Shown here one piece after another: positions 1-8,456 of a DNA stretch of 64,000 nt. The DNA comes from an uncultured Saprospiraceae bacterium (GTDB lineage Bacteria > Bacteroidota > Bacteroidia > Chitinophagales > Saprospiraceae). Numbering within the stretch: the first letter of the stretch is position 1; each line of letters begins with the position of its first letter. The position numbers and the translations under genes were made by a program. The stretch is taken from assembly GCA_937981555.1 (NCBI GenBank), contig CALJOK010000019.1, positions 1 to 64,000 of the forward strand, in the 5' to 3' direction. The notes under the pieces are model-generated. The model had not been told where the DNA came from, did no database searches, and was given only the letters and a program-made list of their open reading frames with translations.

Positions 1-481
1 ATGAATGGTTAAAGCCACATCACTATTTTAGTTCAAATTCTTTCTTTGCAAACTTGGATATTATTTTACTCAATATCGGCACTATTTTCAAGGTGAATTT
101 TAAAAAATATTTTTACCCGATTAATTAATCCTTATAACTTAAATGTTTCTTGCAAAATGAACATTGACAAATGACTGTCAATTAGTTATATAATTAAATT
201 TACATAAACTGTAAATTTAGTCCTACCTTTTTTTCTCTAAAAAAAACCGTGTGCTAGTATTTCTAAAATTAATGCTAGCCCCTTCCTACAATTTTCCTCA
301 ATTTTGTTTTGTTGAAATTAATAAAGTCAATCAGCAGAAATAACCTCAAAAAACTGAATTCCTTTATTTTTTCAAATTTATTTTTTTGACTTCAAAACGA
401 TGGATGACATGCCTCCTCCGCGATTAGGAGAGGTATGTCATTATCGTAGGTTTTTTTATTAACTCTAAAAATGAAACTCAA
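1..481. other. gene-free leading region
   Basis: I see no credible coding region on either strand here. The sequence is very AT-rich with frequent stops in all frames. Its only clear structure is a stem-loop close to the first gene, listed separately. No confident TAnnTTTG promoter was found. Confidence 0.6.
404..462 (+). promoter_or_regulatory. stem-loop plus T-tract ahead of first gene
   Basis: The arms atgacatgcctcctcc (404-419) and ggagaggtatgtcat (427-441) pair with one G-T pair and one bulged base around a 7-nt loop. A seven-T run followed by attaac comes shortly after. It looks like an intrinsic terminator, but no upstream gene lies in the window, so it may instead be a leader or attenuator of the gene at 482. 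A related layout occurs at 912-966. Confidence 0.5.
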
Positions 482-895
482 ATGAAAAACCAATTAAACT
501 TGGTTAGAAAGATCCTACCTCTAGCCGTCATTTTATTCGCTATTAGTGGAATACTAGATATAACAGATTCTAAAAAATATGATTTCAGCGGTTTTCGGTC
601 GGATACTGTAAGCAAAACAATCATCCAAATGGATAAGGATTCTCCTACCGAAAAAGTACGACCTCAATTAGGTGATTTTGTGATGAAATCTGATTGGGTA
701 ATCATAGATGATAGTAAAGAATTGAACGGTTATCAACAAACGCTTGTAGGTAAAACTAGAGTGTACGAAATGGAAAGAAGTGGAATACCCCAAGCCAAAA
801 AAATGACTTTTGCACCTCGATCCGCTAAGGACATCATATTAGATTATTTTGCCTACTTACTTGGATTTCCTGAACACCGGCTGGTGGCTGAATAG
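482..895 (+). CDS. hypothetical protein, 137 aa, N-terminal membrane segment
   Basis: I do not recognise this family. An ATG start gives a 137-residue protein with a hydrophobic segment at about residues 9-25 (KILPLAVILFAISGIL). That segment could be an uncleaved anchor or a signal peptide, as no clear cleavage site is seen. The remainder is polar with no cysteines and no motif I can name. The two neighbours downstream are large secreted beta-helix proteins with similar leader hairpins, so a shared expression pattern is possible. Coding potential is fair: length, clean start, and a terminator-like hairpin right after the stop. Confidence 0.55.
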   Translation: MKNQLNLVRKILPLAVILFAISGILDITDSKKYDFSGFRSDTVSKTIIQMDKDSPTEKVRPQLGDFVMKSDWVIIDDSKELNGYQQTLVGKTRVYEMERSGIPQAKKMTFAPRSAKDIILDYFAYLLGFPEHRLVAE

Positions 896-911
896 AAAAT
901 AGGACGAATGA

Positions 912-962
912 AATGCCCCTTCATCGAAAGGGTGAGGTATTCCTTTATCAAAGACTTTTTTT
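912..962 (+). terminator. stem-loop and T-tract between orphan gene and beta-helix gene
   Basis: An imperfect hairpin at 912-941 (aatgcccctt with aagggtgaggtatt, internal bulge) is followed by a T-tract at 956-962. It is a plausible terminator for the 482-895 gene. The right arm and tail resemble the element at 430-466. Confidence 0.45.
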
Positions 963-1050
963 ATTAACGAAATTCGATTATTGAAAACTCTCTCTAAACA
1001 GAGAAAATTTAAAATTTTATTGATTTTTAAAACTCATAACCCTCATTATT

Positions 1051-3468
1051 ATGAAAACAATATTTCTACAAATTCTTTTTTTAGTCCTAATTGCTAACAA
1101 TACAAATGCACAGATATTTGTGAACTCCTCGGCTACTGGAATTAACGACGGTACTTCTTGGCAAGATGCCTACACCACACTCCATGATGCTTTAGAAAAT
1201 TATAATGCCAATGATACGATATGGGTATCTGCTGGCACCTACTTGCCACAGATGCCTAGTGCATGGACAGGAGCAGACAAAAACACTTTTTATATTTATC
1301 AAGATGTAAAACTCTACGGTGGATTCAATGGTACTGAAACTACGCTTGACGAAAGAGATCCTGTCGCCAATGTCACCATCCTTTCTGGAGATTTGGACGG
1401 AGACGATGTTACGGATGATTTTGATAATAATCGTGCAGATAATGTTAAAAACGTAATGTACATAGATACCATGGTAACAACAGCTACCATAATAGATGGC
1501 TTTACCATCATGGGAGGTCATGCTGATGGTGACTTTAATGTTTTAATTACTAATGATGTTGGGGCAGGTATTTGGTCTTATGGTTCTCCACAAATTAGCA
1601 ATTGTCGCTTTACTCAAAACTATGCTTTAAATGCTGGTGGTGGCTTGTTTCTATTTGGCACATCATCTGTAGAAGCGATAGTGGATAATTGTGTTTTTGA
1701 AAGAAACAAATCTGGTAGTGCTGGTGGCGGTATGATAATACAATCTTCTATTCCTCTTGGTCTTGTTCAAGTGAGCAATTGTCAATTCATAGATAATATA
1801 GCAGATTATATTGGAGGAGCATTTGGAATAAGAAGTTCCTTAGTGGAAATGACTAATTGCCAATTTACTGGTAATAATAGTCAATCTGCTGGTGGAGCTA
1901 TTATGTATCTTAATATAGAAGAAGGAGACAATGAACTAACATTGATTGATTGCATCTTTGATAATAACACTTCTAATCATGGAGGAGCATTTTATCACGA
2001 TTCAAATGGATTAGGAAATGATAAATTAGTTTTTGCAAATTGCGAATTTACCAATAATCAGGCCGTTGAATCTCCAGATTATATTTACCCAGATGCTGGA
2101 GCTTTAGGATTTCAATATTCTGGAGGTAATCCTACGAATGATTCCATCATCATTTCAGATTGTACATTTCAAGGAAACTCCGCTGAAAGAGCTGGAGGGG
2201 GAATAGCCTTTTTTAATAGTTTTGGTACGGATAATTATTTTGAAGTTAACAATACCCAGTTTTTAGACAATACGAGCGATGGGTACGGTGGTGGATTCTT
2301 TTTGGGTAATTATGGAGCTAACAACCCAGGGTTTAAAATTATTGACTGCCTTTTTGAGGAGAATACTGCTTTTGGTGGTGGTGGATTAGAGGTAGAGTAC
2401 TACAATCAAAGTAGCGGGGATATCATTATTCAAAATACTGATTTCTTAAATAATACTTCAGGTAACGAAGGTGCTGGAATGAATTTTACTTTATATAATC
2501 AGGCAGGAGGCAACATACTAATAGAAGATGCCTTATTCTCTGGAAATGTTAATGATGCTACAGGAAACGCTGAGGAAGGCGCAGGTGGTTTTTCATTAAA
2601 TAATTTTGGAAGTGGTATAGCAGATATTGAGATTCTATCTTCTATTTTTGAAAATAATAGTAGTGCAGATGGTGCGGGAGCTGTCCAATTATACAAGACC
2701 GGAGCAACCTCAACGGATGTGGTTAAAATTGAAAACTGCTTATTGAATAATAACACAGGAGGCTCTTATGGTAGTGGCGTCGGTTTGTTGGGAAAAATTG
2801 ATTTGACTATAAATAGTAGCACCATCGTTGAAAATAATGCAGATGCGGTTACCATAGGATTAGGGACTTTAGAAATCCAAAATACTATTTTATTCAATCC
2901 CGGGGCCAACAATTTAGATGCTGCTGGTGAGATGGTAACCTCTCTGGGAGGAAACTTGATTGGTGATACAACGATGAATGCTTTTCTCAATAATACAGAT
3001 CAATCTGAAGCTGATCCACTTTTCGAAACGGGTACATTTTTCCTTTCTCAAAATAGTCCAGCGGTCGACGCTGGTTTTCTACCTGATGAAGTTCCTGATT
3101 TTGACTTAGCAGGAAATGATCGAGTGCAAGGAGGCTGTCTTGACATCGGTGCTTATGAAAGTGCATATGATGCAGGAGCGAGTTGTGTTACAAATGTAAA
3201 AGAAGTGTTATTGGATAATTCAGTTTTGGAAATTTCCCCGAATCCTACCTCACATGAATTACAAGTTTCTATTGATAATAAATGGCAAGGAGAACTTCGT
3301 GTTCAAATTGTGAATACATTAGGGCAAGTCGTTCGTTCTACTTTTTATGAAAAATTTGAAACCAAAGTTTTTTATAAAATGGACGTAGCTAAATTGCCGC
3401 ATGGAGCTTACCGAATATTAATATCTAATGGAAAAGAAATGGTTATTCAATCATTTGTAAAAATTTAA
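1051..3468 (+). CDS. secreted parallel beta-helix protein with T9SS sorting domain
   Basis: An 805-aa surface or secreted protein. Residues 1-20 are a signal peptide ending NNTNAQ. A parallel beta-helix region follows (about 25-640), with repeated turns of the type NCxFxxNxxxxxGGG. Next is a choice-of-anchor-Q-like segment near 660-705 (GGCLDIGAYES), then a T9SS type A C-terminal sorting domain from about 735 (ISPNPTSHELQVSI to the end). Families of this build are exported by T9SS and anchored or released outside the cell. The cargo role (adhesin or polysaccharide-binding) cannot be told from sequence. It is a close paralog of the next gene. No catalytic lyase motif is evident. Confidence 0.85.
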   Translation: MKTIFLQILFLVLIANNTNAQIFVNSSATGINDGTSWQDAYTTLHDALENYNANDTIWVSAGTYLPQMPSAWTGADKNTFYIYQDVKLYGGFNGTETTLDERDPVANVTILSGDLDGDDVTDDFDNNRADNVKNVMYIDTMVTTATIIDGFTIMGGHADGDFNVLITNDVGAGIWSYGSPQISNCRFTQNYALNAGGGLFLFGTSSVEAIVDNCVFERNKSGSAGGGMIIQSSIPLGLVQVSNCQFIDNIADYIGGAFGIRSSLVEMTNCQFTGNNSQSAGGAIMYLNIEEGDNELTLIDCIFDNNTSNHGGAFYHDSNGLGNDKLVFANCEFTNNQAVESPDYIYPDAGALGFQYSGGNPTNDSIIISDCTFQGNSAERAGGGIAFFNSFGTDNYFEVNNTQFLDNTSDGYGGGFFLGNYGANNPGFKIIDCLFEENTAFGGGGLEVEYYNQSSGDIIIQNTDFLNNTSGNEGAGMNFTLYNQAGGNILIEDALFSGNVNDATGNAEEGAGGFSLNNFGSGIADIEILSSIFENNSSADGAGAVQLYKTGATSTDVVKIENCLLNNNTGGSYGSGVGLLGKIDLTINSSTIVENNADAVTIGLGTLEIQNTILFNPGANNLDAAGEMVTSLGGNLIGDTTMNAFLNNTDQSEADPLFETGTFFLSQNSPAVDAGFLPDEVPDFDLAGNDRVQGGCLDIGAYESAYDAGASCVTNVKEVLLDNSVLEISPNPTSHELQVSIDNKWQGELRVQIVNTLGQVVRSTFYEKFETKVFYKMDVAKLPHGAYRILISNGKEMVIQSFVKI

Positions 3469-3483
3469 TAGAATGAGTTTTTT

Positions 3484-3516
3484 CGCCGTCTGGTAATTAT
3501 CACCAGATGGCGTTTT
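3484..3516 (+). terminator. intrinsic terminator after first beta-helix gene
   Basis: Arms cgccgtctggt and accagatggcg form an 11-bp stem with one G-T pair, followed directly by ttttatt. It lies 15 nt after the stop of the upstream gene. Confidence 0.8.
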
Positions 3517-3542
3517 ATTCTCCTATCAAAGTACTTTTAAAA

Positions 3543-3578
3543 AGTAGTTCCTTCCTATTATCGATGGAAGAAACTACT
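3543..3578 (+). promoter_or_regulatory. second stem-loop in leader of second beta-helix gene
   Basis: Arms agtagttccttcc and ggaagaaactact pair over 13 positions with one mismatch around a 10-nt loop. The element sits 43 nt before the ATG at 3622. No T-run follows at once, so I favour a leader structure over a terminator. Confidence 0.4.
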
Positions 3579-3621
3579 CTATTCTTACTTTTTATTTTTC
3601 ACCTTCATAAACACCATTAAA

Positions 3622-5769
3622 ATGAAATCAATTTTATTTAAAATTCTTTTTTTATGCTTAATTTATAACAATACAAATGCACAGATATTTGTCAACTCTT
3701 CTGCTTCAGGAAATAACAATGGAACATCTTGGCAAGACGCTTTTAATGATTTGAGCGAAGCCATTGACAGTAGTAATCTGAATGACGAAATCTGGGTAGC
3801 TTCAGGAACTTACCTACCCGAAAATCCTAGCCTCTGGCCAGATACGATCAAACGAACATTTTACCTTCATCAAGATATTTCTCTTTATGGAGGATTCAAT
3901 GGTACAGAAACAACACTCGATCAACGAGACCCTGTTGCCAATGTGACCATTCTCTCTGGCGATGTTAATGGAGATGATATTGTCGATGATTTTGACAGCA
4001 ACAAAGATGATAATGTCATCAATGTGATTTATGTTGATACTACTGTTTCTACGGCTGCGATAATTGATGGCTTTACCATACAAGGGGGGCATGCAGATAT
4101 TGATGATGGTGTTTGGACAAATAAGCGTGGAGGAGGAATTTTTAGTTATGGAGCAGTTCAAATCAGTAACTGTTACTTTACCCAAAATTACACCATCTGG
4201 CATGCTGGCGGACTTTATTATTTTGAAGCAGGTGCTGAAGGAGGGAAAATAGAAGATTGTATTTTCGAAAAAAATAAATGCCTCAAAAGTGGTGGAGGTA
4301 TGACGGTTGCCGAAATCTCTGGACAGGGAGTGACCGTAGAAAATTGTCAATTTCTTAGTAATGAAGCTGAAAATGGTGGTGGATTTTATAATTTTAAAGC
4401 GACAGTAACTTTAGAGGAATGTCAGTTTTTTGAGAACAAGAGCATTTTTATAGGAGGAGGAATGATAACAAGTTATAGTGAAAATGGAGATAGTCTCACC
4501 ACGACGATAAACAATTGTTCCTTTGACAGCAATACATCTGCAAATGGTGGAGGACTCTACTTTTTATCTGATAGTGGTAATGATAATGAAATAATAATTC
4601 AATCTACTAATTTTACAAACAATGAAGTATCCTCAACAGCATTAGATAGTTATGCCGAAGCTGGAGCTATTGCAATTGATTTTAACCCAGGCAACCCACA
4701 AAATTGTAATATTCAGATAATAGATTGCCTAATAGAAAACAATTCAGCCGAGTCTGAAGTGGGAGGAATTGGTATGTATAATTTTTCTGGGTTTGATAAC
4801 CACTTGGAAGTAACTAATTGTCAAATTTTTAATAATAATACGACTAATGGAACGATAGGTGGAATGTCGATTTATGAACTTGGGAATTCAACGACTTCTG
4901 CCAAAATTTCTAATACGCATTTTAAAGGAAATTCGGGCTCAGTAGTTCCTGGTTTTGTCCTTAATCATTTTATTAATTACAATACTCCAACAAGTCGAAA
5001 TGTAGAACTAATCAATTGTCTATTCTCAGAACATCATACGAATAATGTAACATCAGCAGTCATAGGAAATGCGGAAAGTGAACTTACATTGACGAATTGT
5101 ACGATAGCAAATAATGAAATGCCTTCCATTGGTAATTATTTATCAGGCAAAACTACTTTACAAAATACTATTCTACAAAGCAATGGCTACCCAAATCTTG
5201 CGCAAGGTGGTTCTTTTGTTCCTGGGGATATAGTTAGCCTTGGTGGGAATCTGATAAGTGATGATGCACTAAATGCTTCCACCAATAATGCTGACCAAAC
5301 TAATGCTGATCCACTTTTCGAAACGGGTACATTTTTACTTTCTCAAAATAGTCCCGCCATCGACGCGGGTATTTTACTTGACGATATTTCTGAATTTGAT
5401 CTTGCTGGAGATGCAAGACTTCAAGGAGGATGTTTGGATATTGGTGCATATGAAAGTTCGTATGATGCTGGTTTAGATTGCGTAACTATTACAAATGTAA
5501 AAGAATTGTTATTAGACGCTACTCTTTTGGAAATTTTTCCCAATCCAGTTACTGATCAATTACAAATTTCTATAGAAAATGAATGGCAAGGAGAATTAAG
5601 AGTTCAAATAGTTAATTCACTTGGACAACCAATACGGACTATTTCTTATGAGAAATTTGAAACAAAAAATACTTATGACTTAGATGTAAAAAACTTACCC
5701 AATGGAATCTATCGACTTTTGGTTTCTGATGGGACAGAAATGGTCGTGCAATCATTTATCAAAATATAG
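3622..5769 (+). CDS. secreted parallel beta-helix protein with T9SS sorting domain (paralog)
   Basis: A 715-aa paralog of the preceding gene. It has a signal peptide to about residue 20 (YNNTNAQ), then IFVNSSASGNNNGTSWQDAF, a run of NCxFxxN-type beta-helix turns, a GGCLDIGAYES segment near 625, and a T9SS type A sorting domain in the last ~75 residues (IFPNPVTDQLQISI). It is about 90 residues shorter than its neighbour, consistent with loss of helix turns. Parts of the DNA are almost identical to the neighbour (see findings), suggesting tandem duplication with later gene conversion. The specific ligand or substrate is unknown. Confidence 0.85.
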   Translation: MKSILFKILFLCLIYNNTNAQIFVNSSASGNNNGTSWQDAFNDLSEAIDSSNLNDEIWVASGTYLPENPSLWPDTIKRTFYLHQDISLYGGFNGTETTLDQRDPVANVTILSGDVNGDDIVDDFDSNKDDNVINVIYVDTTVSTAAIIDGFTIQGGHADIDDGVWTNKRGGGIFSYGAVQISNCYFTQNYTIWHAGGLYYFEAGAEGGKIEDCIFEKNKCLKSGGGMTVAEISGQGVTVENCQFLSNEAENGGGFYNFKATVTLEECQFFENKSIFIGGGMITSYSENGDSLTTTINNCSFDSNTSANGGGLYFLSDSGNDNEIIIQSTNFTNNEVSSTALDSYAEAGAIAIDFNPGNPQNCNIQIIDCLIENNSAESEVGGIGMYNFSGFDNHLEVTNCQIFNNNTTNGTIGGMSIYELGNSTTSAKISNTHFKGNSGSVVPGFVLNHFINYNTPTSRNVELINCLFSEHHTNNVTSAVIGNAESELTLTNCTIANNEMPSIGNYLSGKTTLQNTILQSNGYPNLAQGGSFVPGDIVSLGGNLISDDALNASTNNADQTNADPLFETGTFLLSQNSPAIDAGILLDDISEFDLAGDARLQGGCLDIGAYESSYDAGLDCVTITNVKELLLDATLLEIFPNPVTDQLQISIENEWQGELRVQIVNSLGQPIRTISYEKFETKNTYDLDVKNLPNGIYRLLVSDGTEMVVQSFIKI

Positions 5770-5780
5770 CGAGATGAAGA

Positions 5781-5813
5781 AGGGATCGGATTCCTTCAAG
5801 AAATCCGATCCCT
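5781..5813. terminator. stem-loop between convergent genes
   Basis: A perfect 12-bp stem, agggatcggatt with aatccgatccct, and a 9-nt loop. It lies between the stop of the beta-helix gene (+) and the stop of the aminotransferase (-). It lacks a good T-run on either side, so it is probably a weak bidirectional terminator or a 3'-end stabiliser. Confidence 0.6.
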
Positions 5814-5835
5814 AATCCATCTCAAAATTGAATTT

Positions 5836-7062
5836 TCAAATACTATTTATTCCAGCTTTTAAATCAACTCGTAAACTTTGATATTCTTTTAACGCCACTT
5901 CCAAACAATCCATCGCCCGATTCAAGTCATCACAATTCAAAACATAAGCAATTCGAATTTCTTGTTTCCCCAACCCTTCCGTCGCATAGAAACCTGCACC
6001 AGGCGAAAGCATCACCGTTTGATTTTCGTGCGTGAATTTTTCCAACAACCATTGGCAAAATTTATCACTATCATCAATCGGAAATTTTGCAAAAATATAA
6101 AATGCGCCACCTGGTTTATTGCAAGTGACTCCTTCCATTTTACTCAATCTTTCAAAAAGTAATTCTCTGCGAAGATCATATTCGGCAAGCGCTTCGATCA
6201 AATAATTTCCATCATTTTCCAAAATAGCTTCTGCCACAATTTGCCCGAGCATCGGAGCACACAATCTAAATTGCCCCAATTTTGTAATTGCATTGATGAG
6301 TTCTTCATTTCGAGAAATGATTGCTCCAATTCTTGCCCCACAAGCGGAATATCTTTTGGAAATGGAATCGACAACGGCAACGTTTTTTTCCAAACCGTCC
6401 AAATTCAAAACAGAGAAAAAATCCAAACCGTCATAGCAAAATTCTCGATACACTTCATCGACAAAAAGAAAGAGATTATGTTTTTTGACCAATGCACCTA
6501 GCTCTTGCAATGCTTCTTTTGAATACAAACAACCTGTCGGATTATTTGGATTGCAAATTAGAATTGCTTTGGTTTTAGGTGTAATTATTTTTTCAAAGTC
6601 AGCCGTGCTTGGCAATGCAAAACCAGTTTCGATATTTGATGTAATTGGCTTAATCGCCACATCTCCGATTTCTGCAAAACCGATATAGTTGGCATAAAAT
6701 GGTTCTGGAATAATAACTTCATCGCCTTTGTCCATGCAACTCAATACCAAAAATAAAATCGCCTCCGAAGCTCCCGTCGTTACTAATATATCTTCGGCCG
6801 AAACTTCAATATCAAATCGTTGATAATATTCCACCAGTTTTTTTCGATAGGAGAGTACTCCTTTTGAGGAACCGTATTTTAAGATTTTAATATCCATGTT
6901 TCGGATCTTATCAAAAGCCACTTGTGGTGTTTCCAAATCAGGTTGACCTATATTAAGGTGAAATACTTTTTTTCCATCTGCTTTTGCTTGATCTGAAAAA
7001 GGCGTTAATTTTCGAATCGGAGAAGAGTATGCTTGAGCGACTCTTTTTGATATTTCAGGCAT
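5836..7062 (-). CDS. pyridoxal-phosphate aminotransferase, class I (AAT_I fold)
   Basis: 408 aa, the usual length for aspartate/aromatic class I aminotransferases. Seen in sequence: NPNNPTG at 171-177 (substrate and cofactor pocket), FVDEVYREFCY near 200-210 (Asp that pairs with the pyridine nitrogen), and SISKRYSACGARIGAI with the Schiff-base lysine at about K236. It transfers an amino group between an amino acid and a 2-oxo acid in the cytosol. Exact substrate cannot be assigned, so no symbol is given. It stands alone on the minus strand and diverges from yceD-rpmF. A TAGTTTTG element (minus, 7154-7147) may be its promoter. Confidence 0.88.
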   Translation of the reverse strand: MPEISKRVAQAYSSPIRKLTPFSDQAKADGKKVFHLNIGQPDLETPQVAFDKIRNMDIKILKYGSSKGVLSYRKKLVEYYQRFDIEVSAEDILVTTGASEAILFLVLSCMDKGDEVIIPEPFYANYIGFAEIGDVAIKPITSNIETGFALPSTADFEKIITPKTKAILICNPNNPTGCLYSKEALQELGALVKKHNLFLFVDEVYREFCYDGLDFFSVLNLDGLEKNVAVVDSISKRYSACGARIGAIISRNEELINAITKLGQFRLCAPMLGQIVAEAILENDGNYLIEALAEYDLRRELLFERLSKMEGVTCNKPGGAFYIFAKFPIDDSDKFCQWLLEKFTHENQTVMLSPGAGFYATEGLGKQEIRIAYVLNCDDLNRAMDCLEVALKEYQSLRVDLKAGINSI

Positions 7063-7146
7063 AATTTATTATTTAAAAATTGGGATTTTATATTAATCGA
7101 ATGGAACTTCTGTTTTGATATTTTAGTTCTATCGTTTTTAAAAGTG

Positions 7147-7154
7147 CAAAACTA
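7147..7154 (-). promoter_or_regulatory. candidate -7 element for the aminotransferase
   Basis: Read on the minus strand this is TAGTTTTG, matching TAnnTTTG, about 85 nt upstream of the start. No matching -33 TTTG is apparent. Confidence 0.35.
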
Positions 7155-7287
7155 TAGGTTTTTGTAATGATAATAAACGGAATAAAGGAGATTTTGCTTC
7201 AAATTAGCTGATTTTCTCTTTCAATATTTAAAAGTTTTTTTTCAAAAATCAATGAAATAAATCTTTCCTATTTTTATCAAAAAAGCA

Positions 7288-7295
7288 TATCTTTG
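7288..7295 (+). promoter_or_regulatory. Bacteroidota -7 element for yceD-rpmF
   Basis: TATCTTTG, followed by CACCT, matches the Bacteroidota housekeeping -7 consensus TAnnTTTG. It lies 37 nt before the yceD start. The -33 element is not obvious. Confidence 0.6.
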
Positions 7296-7332
7296 CACCT
7301 CGAAATTTGAAACTGATATATTTTCAAGCATT

Positions 7333-7872
7333 ATGAGTCATTTAAGACAATTTACTATACCAATTCAAGGTCTTAAAATAGGGATTCACGAATATGATTT
7401 TTTGATCGGCGATGAATTCTTTACACATTTTGAAGACTCTCCGATTGAGCAAGGAACTTTTAAAGTAAAGTTCTTTATAGATATTCGAGAAGATATGTTG
7501 GTCTTGACTTTTGACCTTGATGGAAGTATCAAGACAGATTGTGATCGATGTTTGGCATCTATCAATTTACCGATAGAAAGTCAGGAAGACTTGATTATAA
7601 AGTTTGCCGAAGAGGCAGATGACGAAGTTGACATTGTATACATTGAAAGAGGAGCGGCAGAATTAAATGTTGCCACCTACCTTTATGAATATATCTGTTT
7701 GGCGATGCCAGTAGCAAATATTTATAACTGTGAGGACGAAGAGGAAAATGTATGCGATCTGAAAATGTTGGATTATTTAGATAATAAAGCAACAGAGGAA
7801 TTAGAAGAAAAAAAAGAAGATAACTCTTCCAGTTCTCCTTGGAATGAATTGAAAGATTTTAATAAAAATTAA
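7333..7872 (+). CDS. yceD: YceD/DUF177 family protein (large ribosomal RNA accumulation protein)
   Basis: 179 aa with the DUF177/YceD layout: an N-terminal beta domain, a C-x2-C pair in KTDCDRCLASINLP (about residue 77), a central acidic segment, a second Cys pair in YNCEDEEENVCDL (about residues 136-145), and a low-complexity acidic C-terminus. Family knowledge: YceD is needed for normal 23S rRNA accumulation and is very often encoded immediately upstream of rpmF, as here. The ATG at 7333 sits 37 nt after a good -7 element. Identification rests on the Cys pairs plus the rpmF neighbour. Confidence 0.85.
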   Translation: MSHLRQFTIPIQGLKIGIHEYDFLIGDEFFTHFEDSPIEQGTFKVKFFIDIREDMLVLTFDLDGSIKTDCDRCLASINLPIESQEDLIIKFAEEADDEVDIVYIERGAAELNVATYLYEYICLAMPVANIYNCEDEEENVCDLKMLDYLDNKATEELEEKKEDNSSSSPWNELKDFNKN

Positions 7873-7896
7873 TTCTTTTCTTAGACCAATTTTGTG

Positions 7897-7959
7897 GTCA
7901 GCCAAAAAGGAAAATCAAAAACAACCGAAGGGAAGTGTTGATTTTGTTTTTTGACTGAC
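7897..7959 (+). promoter_or_regulatory. large stem-loop in the yceD-rpmF spacer
   Basis: The 188-nt spacer carries a long interrupted helix: gtcag/ctgac at the base, then aaaaa/ttttt, then aaaatcaa with ttgatttt, around a loop holding ccgaaggg. It could be a processing site, an attenuator, or a binding site for autogenous control of rpmF. No T-run follows close behind, so a simple terminator seems less likely. Confidence 0.4.
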
Positions 7960-8060
7960 TTAAAGCACAATTTTTTTCTAAGAATCATTTATAACTAATA
8001 ATAAATTGTGATTTGTTTTTTGAGAAAAAAAGCAAGGAACAAAAACTAAATAAATAAATT

Positions 8061-8252
8061 ATGGCACATCCAAAGAGTCGTATCTCCAAAATGCGTAAGC
8101 GCAAAAGAAGAACTCACTTAGGCGCAGCAATGCCTACGATCGCTACTGATAAAACTACAGGCGAACCACATATTTATCACCGTGCTCATTGGGTAGATGG
8201 AAATATGTACTACAAAGGGAAACTTGTAATTCAAGCGGCAGACGAAGAGTAG
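8061..8252 (+). CDS. rpmF: 50S ribosomal protein L32
   Basis: 63 aa, the expected size for bacterial L32. The start [19 protein letters not shown] is the hallmark basic N-terminus. The following segment [11 protein letters not shown] replaces the zinc-binding Cys pairs of other L32 proteins, so this is a cysteine-free variant of the kind seen in Bacteroidota. It is a component of the large ribosomal subunit. Position directly after yceD is conserved in bacteria, and a strong terminator follows. Confidence 0.97.
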   Translation: MAHPKSRISKMRKRKRRTHLGAAMPTIATDKTTGEPHIYHRAHWVDGNMYYKGKLVIQAADEE

Positions 8253-8278
8253 CATTTTGTGCACTTAATGAAAAGTTA

Positions 8279-8315
8279 CAAAGCTCCCATCCCATTTTTT
8301 TGGGGTGTGGGGCTT
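8279..8315 (+). terminator. terminator after rpmF
   Basis: aaagctcccatccca pairs with tggggtgtggggcttt (two or three imperfect pairs) around a T-rich loop, 27 nt after the rpmF stop. Confidence 0.7.
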
Positions 8316-8331
8316 TACTGTTTAAATACTA

Positions 8332-8449
8332 TTGAATATCCAATATCGAACAAAGAATATCCAATGTCCAATTTTACCCAAGAGGTTTCGGCTTTCTGAC
8401 GTGGAGATTAGATACTCGAAATTGAGTAGTTGGTTATTCAAAAAATAAA
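8332..8449 (+). repeat. dispersed intergenic repeat, copy 1
   Basis: Block 1 (8332-8373) matches the reverse complement of 31679-31720 at 40 of 42 positions. Block 2, ttggttattcaaaaaataaa (8430-8449), matches the reverse complement of 31630-31649 exactly. The two blocks keep the same order and relative orientation in both copies, so this is one composite repeat with a variable middle. It ends 7 nt before the ridA start. Confidence 0.85.
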
Positions 8450-8456
8450 AAATATC

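Noticed and set aside
1192-1521. 109-aa minus-strand ORF and similar shadow ORFs under the beta-helix, PKD, M36, ftsK, gldK and gldM genes
   Set aside because: They lie fully inside well-supported genes on the other strand or frame and show no family features.
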